A DNA stretch of 64,000 nt. It comes from an uncultured Christensenella sp. Lineage in GTDB: Bacteria > Bacillota > Clostridia > Christensenellales > Borkfalkiaceae. The stretch is from contig CAJUME010000016.1 of the NCBI GenBank assembly GCA_910587015.1, positions 1 through 64,000 of the forward strand, written 5' to 3'. Under the pieces are notes generated by a model, which worked only from the letters and a program-made list of their open reading frames with translations, searched no databases and was not told the DNA's origin. Below are positions 52,954 through 59,533 of this stretch, one piece after another. Position numbers and translations under genes: made by a program. The first letter of the stretch is position 1; each line of letters starts with the position of its first letter.

Positions 52954-53505
52954 TTATATTTCAATGCCGTTTTTAAGGCAATATTTGTATATCGCCGCAA
53001 CGGTTTTTGCGTCGCATATTTCGCCCTCGTCAATCATTTTCAAAACGTCATTTAAATCGGTAAGCTTAACGTCAAGAAACTCCCCTTCATCGGGCTTGCG
53101 CAAATCTGCGCGGCAACCCTTTGCCTCGTAAATATGAATAACCTCGTCAGTATAACCGACCGAGGGGTAAATTTTCAAAAGCGGGACAAGCTCGCCGCCG
53201 ATATAGCCCGTTTCCTCCTCCAGCTCTCTTTTTGCCGCAAGCAAGGGGTCTTCACCAACCTCCAGCTTTCCCGCGGGGATTTCCCAGATTTCCTTTCCGT
53301 AAAGATAGCGGAACTGCTTTACAAGCAGAATTTTACATATGCCGCCCTCGCGCTTGGTATACAAGACCGCCGCTCCGCCGCTGTGACGGACGCATTCCCG
53401 CTCGGCAACGCTTCCGTCGTCAAGGCGCACCCTGTCCACATCAAGCTGTAATATTCTGCCCTTAAAAACCGTTCTGCCCGCAATTTTTTCTTCAAAAAAG
53501 CCCAT
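52954..53505 (-). CDS. Nudix hydrolase, ADP-ribose pyrophosphatase type
   Basis: 183 residues from ATG 53505 (the longer frame would run into the upstream gene and has no family match there). Nudix box GKLEVGEDPLLAAKRELEEETG (about 85-106) is complete, preceded by VKQFRYLYGKEIWEIPAG, the hallmark of ADP-ribose pyrophosphatases. Removes ADP-ribose by hydrolysis to AMP and ribose 5-phosphate. Its start overlaps no coding sequence but lies 4 bp past the upstream stop. Confidence 0.92.
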   Translation of the reverse strand: MGFFEEKIAGRTVFKGRILQLDVDRVRLDDGSVAERECVRHSGGAAVLYTKREGGICKILLVKQFRYLYGKEIWEIPAGKLEVGEDPLLAAKRELEEETGYIGGELVPLLKIYPSVGYTDEVIHIYEAKGCRADLRKPDEGEFLDVKLTDLNDVLKMIDEGEICDAKTVAAIYKYCLKNGIEI

Positions 53506-53509
53506 AAAA

Positions 53510-54253
53510 TTAAATTTCCCGCTCGAACAGTGCAATCGCCTCGATAAGCGCTTGCAGTGTGTCAGAAACGCATTTATTATATATCGCAAAATAATTATAT
53601 CCGAAAATCAGCGCGTCTATAAGTTCTTCGTTTTCGGAATGCACCGCCGCATACAGCTGAGAAAGTATTTTTGCCCCACCCTCTTTTTCGTCATCGGCAA
53701 TTGTGCTTTCAAGCAGAAAATGCAGTTCCTCTGCTATTGCATGCTTAAGCGCGGAAAGCACCTCTGTTTTTCTGGGATTTGTGCTCTGCTCGGCATTTTC
53801 ATCGACGGGCACGGCGGACAAATCGTCCTTGAATACTTGTGCAACTGCATCCTGCAAGCCCTTTACAACCGTTTCGCAAAAAACGCGGTAGCCCGCGACG
53901 TAGCTTCCGTCCTCGGGATAAAAACGGCATAAAAAGTCGTTAAAATTTATAGTGTTTTCGTTAAATTCCACAAAAAGACAGAAAACAAAGGCAAGTCTTT
54001 GCCCGACCGTTTGGGGAAGGATTACGCTGTTTTTCTCAAAAACGCCCTCGTTTACGGTAACAAGACAGCTCTTTTTCGCCTCGGGATAGTTAAAATTTTT
54101 GGTCACCGCCTGAAAAAGCCTATAAATTTCGGGACAGTTGACAATGCACTTCAAAAGGTCCTTAATTTTGGTTGTAGCCATAATAAATTTACAGCTTTTC
54201 AGCTCTTCGCACGCTTCCAAAAAGGATAATACCTGTTCTTTTGTATCAGACAT
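53510..54253 (-). CDS. Conserved hypothetical protein
   Basis: 247 residues, no family recognised. Mostly alpha-helical and acidic, soluble, with seven or more cysteines scattered and no signal peptide or membrane helix. The middle has a Pro/Asn-rich break (about 148-160). Co-transcribed with the Nudix gene from the promoter at 54283-54311, which may mean a shared housekeeping role; no function can be assigned from the sequence. Confidence 0.75.
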   Translation of the reverse strand: MSDTKEQVLSFLEACEELKSCKFIMATTKIKDLLKCIVNCPEIYRLFQAVTKNFNYPEAKKSCLVTVNEGVFEKNSVILPQTVGQRLAFVFCLFVEFNENTINFNDFLCRFYPEDGSYVAGYRVFCETVVKGLQDAVAQVFKDDLSAVPVDENAEQSTNPRKTEVLSALKHAIAEELHFLLESTIADDEKEGGAKILSQLYAAVHSENEELIDALIFGYNYFAIYNKCVSDTLQALIEAIALFEREI

Positions 54254-54282
54254 AATTATTCACCGCAATTGTGTTTTGTTTT

Positions 54283-54311
54283 ATTATAGCACAGTTAATT
54301 TTAAATTTGAA
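54283..54311 (-). promoter_or_regulatory. Promoter of the hypothetical-Nudix unit
   Basis: Minus strand TTCAAA (54311-54306), 17-bp spacer, TATAAT (54288-54283). Confidence 0.55.
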
Positions 54312-54330
54312 TTAATTTAAGACAAATATC

Positions 54331-54359
54331 TTGATTTTCATAAAATAATTATGTATAAT
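54331..54359 (+). promoter_or_regulatory. Promoter of the DUF4364-TSCPD unit
   Basis: TTGATT (54331-54336), 17-bp spacer, TATAAT (54354-54359). Confidence 0.65.
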
Positions 54360-54399
54360 AATTGCAGCTTTTGCACTTTTTAGTAGATTTTAAAAGATT

Positions 54400-54924
54400 A
54401 TGTTGAACACAGGCGAAACCTCCACAAACAAATTAATAATTCTTTTCGTTTTCGACAAAATGGAAAGCGCCTTGTCCGAGCGGACTATTGTGGATATGTG
54501 CTCCACCACCAACAGCTGGATGGGGTATATGGACTGCGTGAACGTAATTCATAAGCTTATAGACGATAATTTTATCTGCGTTGTGGGCGAGGATGACGAT
54601 ACCCTTTACACAATAACGCCCGACGGAAGAGAGTCTTTGGCGAATTTCTACATAAACATTCCAAAAAGCGTGCGAGAGGAGATTTCGCAGTTCGTCAAAA
54701 AGAACAGCACAAGATACCGCAACCGTCAGGAATGCCGCTCCGACTATTTTCAGAATATGGACGGCACCTATACGGTGTCGTTGAAGATACTTGCGCCCGT
54801 TCAGCCTATTTTAGAGCTTAAATTTGTTGTGCCCGACAAAAAAACAGCCAAGGCAATTTATAAAAAGTGGGAAGAAAAAGCCGCCGACTTATATTCGGTA
54901 ATATACGAAAATCTTTGCGATTAA
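54400..54924 (+). CDS. DUF4364 family protein
   Basis: 174 residues matching the Clostridia-restricted DUF4364 family: N-terminal winged-helix-like part (NKLIILFVFDKMESALSERTIVDMC, YMDCVNVIHKLIDDNFI, LYTITPDGRESL) and a C-terminal beta domain (ECRSDYFQNMDGTYTVSLKIL). The winged helix suggests DNA binding, but the target is unknown. The ATG has no strong SD in view. Followed by a TSCPD gene 11 bp downstream. Confidence 0.85.
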   Translation: MLNTGETSTNKLIILFVFDKMESALSERTIVDMCSTTNSWMGYMDCVNVIHKLIDDNFICVVGEDDDTLYTITPDGRESLANFYINIPKSVREEISQFVKKNSTRYRNRQECRSDYFQNMDGTYTVSLKILAPVQPILELKFVVPDKKTAKAIYKKWEEKAADLYSVIYENLCD

Positions 54925-54935
54925 GGAGTTTAAGC

Positions 54936-55199
54936 ATGTTTACATACTTCACGTCAGGCACTTGTTCAAGGCAGATTATATTCGAGGTTGACGAGGATAA
55001 CAACCTCCGCGGACTTAAATTTATAGGCGGCTGCAGCGGGAACCTTCAAGGCGTGGCGCGCCTTTGCGAGGGCAAAAACATTGACGAAATTCAGGCGCTT
55101 TTGTCTGGCGTAAAATGCAAAAACAACACCTCCTGCCCCGACCAGCTGTCAAGGGCGATTGCGGCATACAAAAAATCGCTTGAAGATGTAAAAAAATAA
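54936..55199 (+). CDS. TSCPD domain protein (TIGR03905 family)
   Basis: 87 residues from ATG 54936, preceded by AAGGAG. Four conserved cysteines: GTCSRQI, GGCSGN, GVKCKNN and the name-giving TSCPDQLSRAI. The domain also occurs at the C-terminus of some ribonucleotide reductases and is thought to bind metal; as a stand-alone protein its role is unknown. Second gene of the DUF4364 unit, ended by the terminator at 55216-55246. Confidence 0.9.
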   Translation: MFTYFTSGTCSRQIIFEVDEDNNLRGLKFIGGCSGNLQGVARLCEGKNIDEIQALLSGVKCKNNTSCPDQLSRAIAAYKKSLEDVKK

Positions 55200-55215
55200 A
55201 TACTGCACTTAATAT

Positions 55216-55246
55216 AAAAAAGCGGGTTTAAGCTGCCCGCTTTTTT
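55216..55246. terminator. Bidirectional terminator
   Basis: Stem AAAAAAGCGGG/CCCGCTTTTTT with T tract on both strands, between the TSCPD gene (+) and the FMN-binding-fold gene (-). Confidence 0.88.
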
Positions 55247-55253
55247 ATTTTGC

Positions 55254-55673
55254 TTAATCTATATCAAAATCCTCGTTTTTAAAGCCGCTGTAATATCTGC
55301 CCTTAACCGCCGTAAATTTAAGAACGCAATAATCGGGGTCGGAAACTCCCTTAGGATAATACATCGTATCGCCCATTCTCCAGATGCGTTTTTTCGCTTC
55401 CTCCGTCTGCAACACCTCAACAGTGCCGCTTAAGCAAGCCCCACGATAAAAACGCCCGTCGACAAAATACAGACTTGCCTTATTGTTTTTAAACAGAAAT
55501 TTAACCTTATTCGAGGAGGTATTTGTAGACAGATAAAAGGTCTTTATTCCCTCGCGCTCCCTCGGCTTAAGCATAGCCCTTGTCTGCGGAAAGCCGTCCT
55601 CGTCAACATAGGTTATATAACAAAACTTTTGCTTGTCCGCAAGCAGTCCAACCGTCTTTTGTGCATCTTTCAT
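55254..55673 (-). CDS. Pyridoxamine 5'-phosphate oxidase-fold flavin-binding protein
   Basis: 139 residues of the split-barrel FMN-binding fold: FCYITYVDEDGFPQTRAML, TFYLSTNTSSNKVKFLFKNNKASLYF (about 43-68), and RFYRGACLSGTVEV. Related proteins are FMN- or F420-dependent reductases or stress proteins; the exact reaction cannot be deduced. RBS GGAGAA. The upstream segment holds TATGCGTGACATAGTACT, nearly identical to the site in front of the PadR-like gene. Confidence 0.85.
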   Translation of the reverse strand: MKDAQKTVGLLADKQKFCYITYVDEDGFPQTRAMLKPREREGIKTFYLSTNTSSNKVKFLFKNNKASLYFVDGRFYRGACLSGTVEVLQTEEAKKRIWRMGDTMYYPKGVSDPDYCVLKFTAVKGRYYSGFKNEDFDID

Positions 55674-55698
55674 TGAAAATTTCTCCTTTTTAGCTACC

Positions 55699-55716
55699 TA
55701 TGCGTGACATAGTACT
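55699..55716. promoter_or_regulatory. Possible PadR-type site upstream of the flavin-fold gene
   Basis: TATGCGTGACATAGTACT; contains the minus-strand dyad CTATG-N5-CATAG and differs by one base from 9894-9911. Confidence 0.35.
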
Positions 55717-55726
55717 GCGCAAACGC

Positions 55727-56137
55727 TTAAATATCCATTAAAATATTGTAAAAATCGCTCATATTTTTGTTTACAAGGTCAATATAGAAGCATCTGCCGT
55801 CATAGCCGCGCTCCGAGGTATAGCGTATGATATTGAAGCCGTAGAATTCCTTGTCTACCTCTACAAGCAGCTTTTCAAAGGGCATACCGTTATATTCTGT
55901 AAGCTTGCCGAAATCAAATTCAACCCAAAGCCCGTTCTTCATTGCCTTTACGGTTTCTTTGTCAAGGCTTACGCCGTATGCGGGCATCTCGTGCGAGCCG
56001 TCAAGCAGACTATTCCAGCCTGTAAGAATTTCCTCATAGGGCTTGTCGCCCGCGATATAGGTCGTTGCGTTTCCATCCTTATATATGTTGATTTTTTCGG
56101 TTTCTGTAAAAATATCTTTTATTTCCATAACTATCAT
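55727..56137 (-). CDS. Conserved hypothetical protein
   Basis: 136 residues, no family recognised; acidic, alpha/beta, soluble (motifs EFDFGKLTEYNGMPFEKLLVEVD and YFIDLVNKNMSDFYN-like C-terminus). No RBS is close to ATG 56137 (an AAGGAGAA lies about 20 bp upstream), so the start (or the alternative ATG 56128) is uncertain. It follows nfnB by 26 bp on the same strand and may be translated from the same mRNA. Confidence 0.7.
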   Translation of the reverse strand: MIVMEIKDIFTETEKINIYKDGNATTYIAGDKPYEEILTGWNSLLDGSHEMPAYGVSLDKETVKAMKNGLWVEFDFGKLTEYNGMPFEKLLVEVDKEFYGFNIIRYTSERGYDGRCFYIDLVNKNMSDFYNILMDI

Positions 56138-56163
56138 ATAAAGGTATTTTTTGCCTTTTCTCC

Positions 56164-57585
56164 TTAATTATTCGTTTTTTTGCAAAGATATTCGTCGATA
56201 GCCTTCGCCGCGGTTTTACCCGCGCCCATTGCAAGTATTACCGTCGCCGCGCCCGTAACAGCATCGCCGCCCGCAAAAACGCCCTTTTTAGAGGTTGCGC
56301 CCGTGCCCTCTTCAATAATTATGCCGCCGTGCCTGTTAACTTCAAGCCCCTCGGTGGTATTTTTAATAAGCGGGTTGGGACTTGTTCCTATCGCCATTAT
56401 TATGCAGTCAACGGGAAGAACATATTCACTGCCCTCTATTTCTATCGGGCGGCGTCTGCCCCGCTCGTCAGGCTCGCCAAGCTCGCACCGCCTCAGCTTT
56501 AAGCCACTGACAAAGCCGTTTTTGGGGTCGCGGCGGTCGTTTTGGTTGTTATAGCCGATTATTTCAACGGGGTTGCGCAAAATTTCGAATTTCACGCCCT
56601 CCTCTTCGGCATGCTCAACCTCCTCTTTTCTTGCGGGAAGCTCCTCCATCGAACGGCGGTAAACTATGTAAACCTTCTCTGCGCCAAGCCTTAAAGCTGT
56701 CCTTGCAGCGTCCATTGCAACGTTTCCGCCGCCGACAACGGCAACGTTTTTTGCGTGCATAATAGGCGTTTGCGAATTGCTTTCGTAAGCCTTCATAAGG
56801 TTTGCGCGCGTCAAAAACTCGTTTGCAGAATAAACGCCCTTCAAGCCCTCGCCCGCAATACCCATAAACCGCGGCAAGCCCGCGCCCGAACCGACAAAAA
56901 CAGCCTCGTAGCCGTCTGCAAACAGCTCGTCAACGGTAATTGTTTTGCCTATGACAACGTTGGTTTCTATGTCTACGCCGTATTTTTTAAGCGTTTCGAC
57001 TTCCTTTTTAACAATTTCCTTGGGCAAGCGGAATTCGGGTATTCCGTAAACCAACACCCCGCCCGCAAGATGCAACGCCTCGAATACGGTTACCTTATAG
57101 CCTTTTTTAGCCAAATCGCCAGCGCAAGCCAAGCCAGACGGGCCTGAACCGACTACCGCAACTCTGTGTCCGTTCGGCTTCGGCAATTCGGGTAGCGAAT
57201 TATTGTTATTATTATGCCGGTCGGCGACAAAGCGTTCAAGTCTGCCTATGCCCACGGGCTCGAATTTAATACCCAAGGTGCACTTGCTTTCGCACTGGGT
57301 TTCCTGAGGGCAAACTCTACCGCAAACTGCGGGCAGGGACGAGCTTTCTGCAATAATGCTATACGCACCCTCGAAATCGCCGTCCTTGACCTTTGTTATA
57401 AAATCTGGAATGGAAATATTGACGGGACAGCCCTCCACACAAGGACGGTTTTTACAGTTTAAGCATCTTTTTGCCTCTGCAACGGCAAGCTCGGGCGTGT
57501 AGCCCAGCGCTACCTCATTAAAATTGCCCGCCCTTACAAGCGGCTGCTGTACGGGCATTTCATTCTTTTTGGGTTGTATTGCCAT
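56164..57585 (-). CDS. nfnB: NfnB-type ferredoxin/NADP(H) transhydrogenase large subunit (GltD-like)
   Basis: 473 residues. N-terminal iron-sulfur domain with CLNCKNRPCVEGCPVNISIPDF-type cysteines (about 41-54) and CGRVCPQETQCESKC (about 88-102), then the FAD loop AVVGSGPSGLACAGDLAKKG and the NADPH loop VAVVGGGNVAMDAART (about 285). Alone it would be called glutamate synthase small subunit, but no large subunit is near and it directly follows an FNR-like partner (1-bp overlap), the known arrangement of electron-bifurcating NfnAB (also SudAB), which couples NADH and ferredoxin to NADP+. Confidence 0.88.
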   Translation of the reverse strand: MAIQPKKNEMPVQQPLVRAGNFNEVALGYTPELAVAEAKRCLNCKNRPCVEGCPVNISIPDFITKVKDGDFEGAYSIIAESSSLPAVCGRVCPQETQCESKCTLGIKFEPVGIGRLERFVADRHNNNNNSLPELPKPNGHRVAVVGSGPSGLACAGDLAKKGYKVTVFEALHLAGGVLVYGIPEFRLPKEIVKKEVETLKKYGVDIETNVVIGKTITVDELFADGYEAVFVGSGAGLPRFMGIAGEGLKGVYSANEFLTRANLMKAYESNSQTPIMHAKNVAVVGGGNVAMDAARTALRLGAEKVYIVYRRSMEELPARKEEVEHAEEEGVKFEILRNPVEIIGYNNQNDRRDPKNGFVSGLKLRRCELGEPDERGRRRPIEIEGSEYVLPVDCIIMAIGTSPNPLIKNTTEGLEVNRHGGIIIEEGTGATSKKGVFAGGDAVTGAATVILAMGAGKTAAKAIDEYLCKKTNN

Positions 57586-58427
57586 TATTCCACCGCCTTG
57601 TTAAGCAGATTGCAAAGCTCGCTTCTCTGCCCTTGCTCGAATTCCGCATACGCGCTTGACCTTGCCATAGCCTCGTCAAAGTCCACCTCGAAGCCGTCGA
57701 AATCGGGCCCGTCCACGCACGCAAATTTGGTTTTGCCGCCCACTGTCAAACGACAGCCGCCGCACATACCCGTGCCGTCAATCATAATAGGGTTCATAGA
57801 AACGGTGGTCTTTATTCCATACGGTCTTGTAGTGGCGACAACGAATTTCATCATAACAAGCGGACCGATTGCGATAACCTCGTCATAATTTTCGCCGCCT
57901 TCAATCGCCTCCTTCAAGGGCACGGTAACAACGCCTTGCCGACCGCAGCTGCCATCGTCCGTCATTACGGTAAGCTTGTCAGAGCATTCGTCAAACTCCT
58001 TTTCAAGGATAACCAAATCCTTACTGCGGAAGCCGATTACAGAATGCACCTCGCACCCCAAGACCTTGAACTTCTGTGCAACGGGCAAAGCGATTGCACA
58101 GCCTACGCCGCCGCCGACTATACATACCTTTTTAACGCCATCGGTACGCTTAGCACATCCTAAAGGTCCCACAAAGTCCTGAATATATTCGCCCTCTTTT
58201 TTGGCGTTAAGGCGCATTGTGGTGCCGCCGACAATCTGGAATATTATTTTTACGGTACCCGCCTCTCTGTCAAAGCCCGCAACCGTAAGCGGTATTCTTT
58301 CGCCGTTTTCGTCCACGCGCAGAATGATAAACTGCCCCGCTTCTGCCTTTTTTGCAACAAGCGGCGCATAAATATCCATCATTGTAACAGTGGAATTAAG
58401 CTCGCGTCTTTTAACGATTTTGTACAT
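57585..58427 (-). CDS. nfnA: NfnA-type FAD/[2Fe-2S] subunit (ferredoxin-NADP reductase-like)
   Basis: 280 residues with an FNR fold: N-terminal FAD-binding barrel (MMDIYAPLVAKKAEAGQFIILRVDE), NAD site VCIVGGGVGCAIALPVA (about 108) and a C-terminal iron-sulfur motif GTGMCGGCRLTVGGKTKFACVDGPDFDG (about 222-249). This matches the small subunit of NfnAB / sulfide dehydrogenase SudB. Together with NfnB it should equilibrate NADH, NADPH and reduced ferredoxin in the cytoplasm. The second gene after a small unknown gene. Confidence 0.9.
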   Translation of the reverse strand: MYKIVKRRELNSTVTMMDIYAPLVAKKAEAGQFIILRVDENGERIPLTVAGFDREAGTVKIIFQIVGGTTMRLNAKKEGEYIQDFVGPLGCAKRTDGVKKVCIVGGGVGCAIALPVAQKFKVLGCEVHSVIGFRSKDLVILEKEFDECSDKLTVMTDDGSCGRQGVVTVPLKEAIEGGENYDEVIAIGPLVMMKFVVATTRPYGIKTTVSMNPIMIDGTGMCGGCRLTVGGKTKFACVDGPDFDGFEVDFDEAMARSSAYAEFEQGQRSELCNLLNKAVE

Positions 58428-58430
58428 ATA

Positions 58431-58673
58431 TTACTCCGGTATTACTTTCCTTATTCTTTTGATAAATTGTATAGGATACGGCGCGTGCGCCTCGTCCGCA
58501 AAAAGCACTCTGCGCACTGTTCCCGTCTGCTCTCTGTTATGCCTTCCAAGCGGAGCAAGCACCTGCGCGCCCTCGGCAACTCCGTCAAATGGGCATAAAT
58601 ACCAGTATGTATATCCAACAACGTTTATGTCGCCAACGAACTCCACCGCAACATAGCAAAATTTTTCGTTCAT
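58431..58673 (-). CDS. Small protein resembling the PriA 3'-binding domain fold
   Basis: 80 residues from ATG 58673 (an upstream ATG at 58709 overlaps the promoter). The sequence VAVEFVGDINVVGYTYWYLCPFDGVAEGAQVLAPLGRH recalls the N-terminal domain of PriA (a short beta domain with xPFxGxxxGxxVLVPLGR), but the rest of PriA is absent. Function unknown. It precedes nfnA by 3 bp, so it may be a small accessory gene of the nfn operon. The ATG is 6 bp from the -10 box, so the mRNA is probably leaderless. Confidence 0.65.
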   Translation of the reverse strand: MNEKFCYVAVEFVGDINVVGYTYWYLCPFDGVAEGAQVLAPLGRHNREQTGTVRRVLFADEAHAPYPIQFIKRIRKVIPE

Positions 58674-58679
58674 AGCAAA

Positions 58680-58709
58680 ATTATATAACATTTCACTGCA
58701 AAAAATCAA
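58680..58709 (-). promoter_or_regulatory. nfn operon promoter (leaderless type)
   Basis: Minus strand TTGATT (58709-58704), 18-bp spacer, TATAAT (58685-58680). The ATG begins at 58673, exactly where transcription should start. Confidence 0.65.
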
Positions 58710-58710
58710 T

Positions 58711-58739
58711 AAAAAAGGCTTGCCTTATAAGCAAGCCTT
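58711..58739 (-). terminator. Terminator of the adhE-kinase unit
   Basis: 9-bp stem AAGGCTTGC/GCAAGCCTT with T6 on the minus strand. Confidence 0.88.
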
Positions 58740-58756
58740 GAAATTTATTATTTATA

Positions 58757-59518
58757 TTATTCGTAGTCCACAACGTCTATCCAGCGGTGAAGGAAAGCTT
58801 CCTCCTCCTTGGGCGCTTTGGTAAGACGGGCAGCCGCTACGATAGGTATCCAGCGCTGAACATACTGGATAGCGGTGTCGCTCTTTTTGCAGAAAAGCTT
58901 CAAATACTTGTCGCCAAGCTCTTCCTTGCCCGCAAGATAGAACAACAGATAAGTACGCGCAACGTCCGCCGAGGAGTTGCCCTGAGTTGCGTGCGACCAG
59001 TCGATTATATAGGGCGTGCCGTCCTTGGTTATAATGATATTCGTGGGGTTAAAGTCGCCGTGGCACAGATGAGTGTGCTTGGGCATAGAATCGAGGCGGG
59101 TATGCAGGTCGTAGCGCGTTGTTGCGTCAAGCACATCGGCAGTTGCCGAAATTTTTGCCTGAAACTTATCGCGCAGCTTATTGAGCATGGGCACCTTTTT
59201 GGAAAGCGCGTTAAGCTGCAAATCTACAAACAGCTCAAGATATTCGTCCTCTTTTTCGGGGTGTTCGTCCATAAGCTGCTGTAAGGTTTTGCCCTCGATA
59301 TAATCAAGCACAATAGCCCACTTGCCGTCAACGACCTGAACGGCCTGCAATTTTGGAACGTTCAAATCCGTTTCCTCAACTCTTGCGTGGTTAAGCGCCT
59401 CGTTAAGAATGTTCGCCTTGGAATAGTTTGCATCGAATACCTTAATCAGCCTATCGCCCTCGCGGTATATTTTTTTGTCCGCTCTTTCAAAAACAAGCTT
59501 TAAATTCTGGTTGTTCAT
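58757..59518 (-). CDS. Aminoglycoside phosphotransferase-fold kinase
   Basis: 253 residues of the APH/choline kinase fold: nucleotide lobe with LIKVFDANYSKANILNEAL, catalytic loop HLCHGDFNPTNIIITKDG (about 158-175) and the metal-binding IIDWSHA (about 181). Such enzymes phosphorylate small alcohols or sugars; the neighbourhood gives no clear substrate. It follows adhE by 15 bp and shares its terminator, so it is co-expressed with fermentation genes. Antibiotic resistance should not be inferred from the fold. Confidence 0.88.
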   Translation of the reverse strand: MNNQNLKLVFERADKKIYREGDRLIKVFDANYSKANILNEALNHARVEETDLNVPKLQAVQVVDGKWAIVLDYIEGKTLQQLMDEHPEKEDEYLELFVDLQLNALSKKVPMLNKLRDKFQAKISATADVLDATTRYDLHTRLDSMPKHTHLCHGDFNPTNIIITKDGTPYIIDWSHATQGNSSADVARTYLLFYLAGKEELGDKYLKLFCKKSDTAIQYVQRWIPIVAAARLTKAPKEEEAFLHRWIDVVDYE

Positions 59519-59533
59519 ATATATTTTTCCTCC

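Noticed and set aside
56164..57585. Glutamate synthase small subunit as the name for this gene
   Set aside because: No glutamate synthase large subunit is adjacent; the NfnA partner next to it fits NfnAB better.
58757..59518. Aminoglycoside resistance gene
   Set aside because: The fold is shared by many small-molecule kinases; adhE neighbourhood gives no support for resistance.
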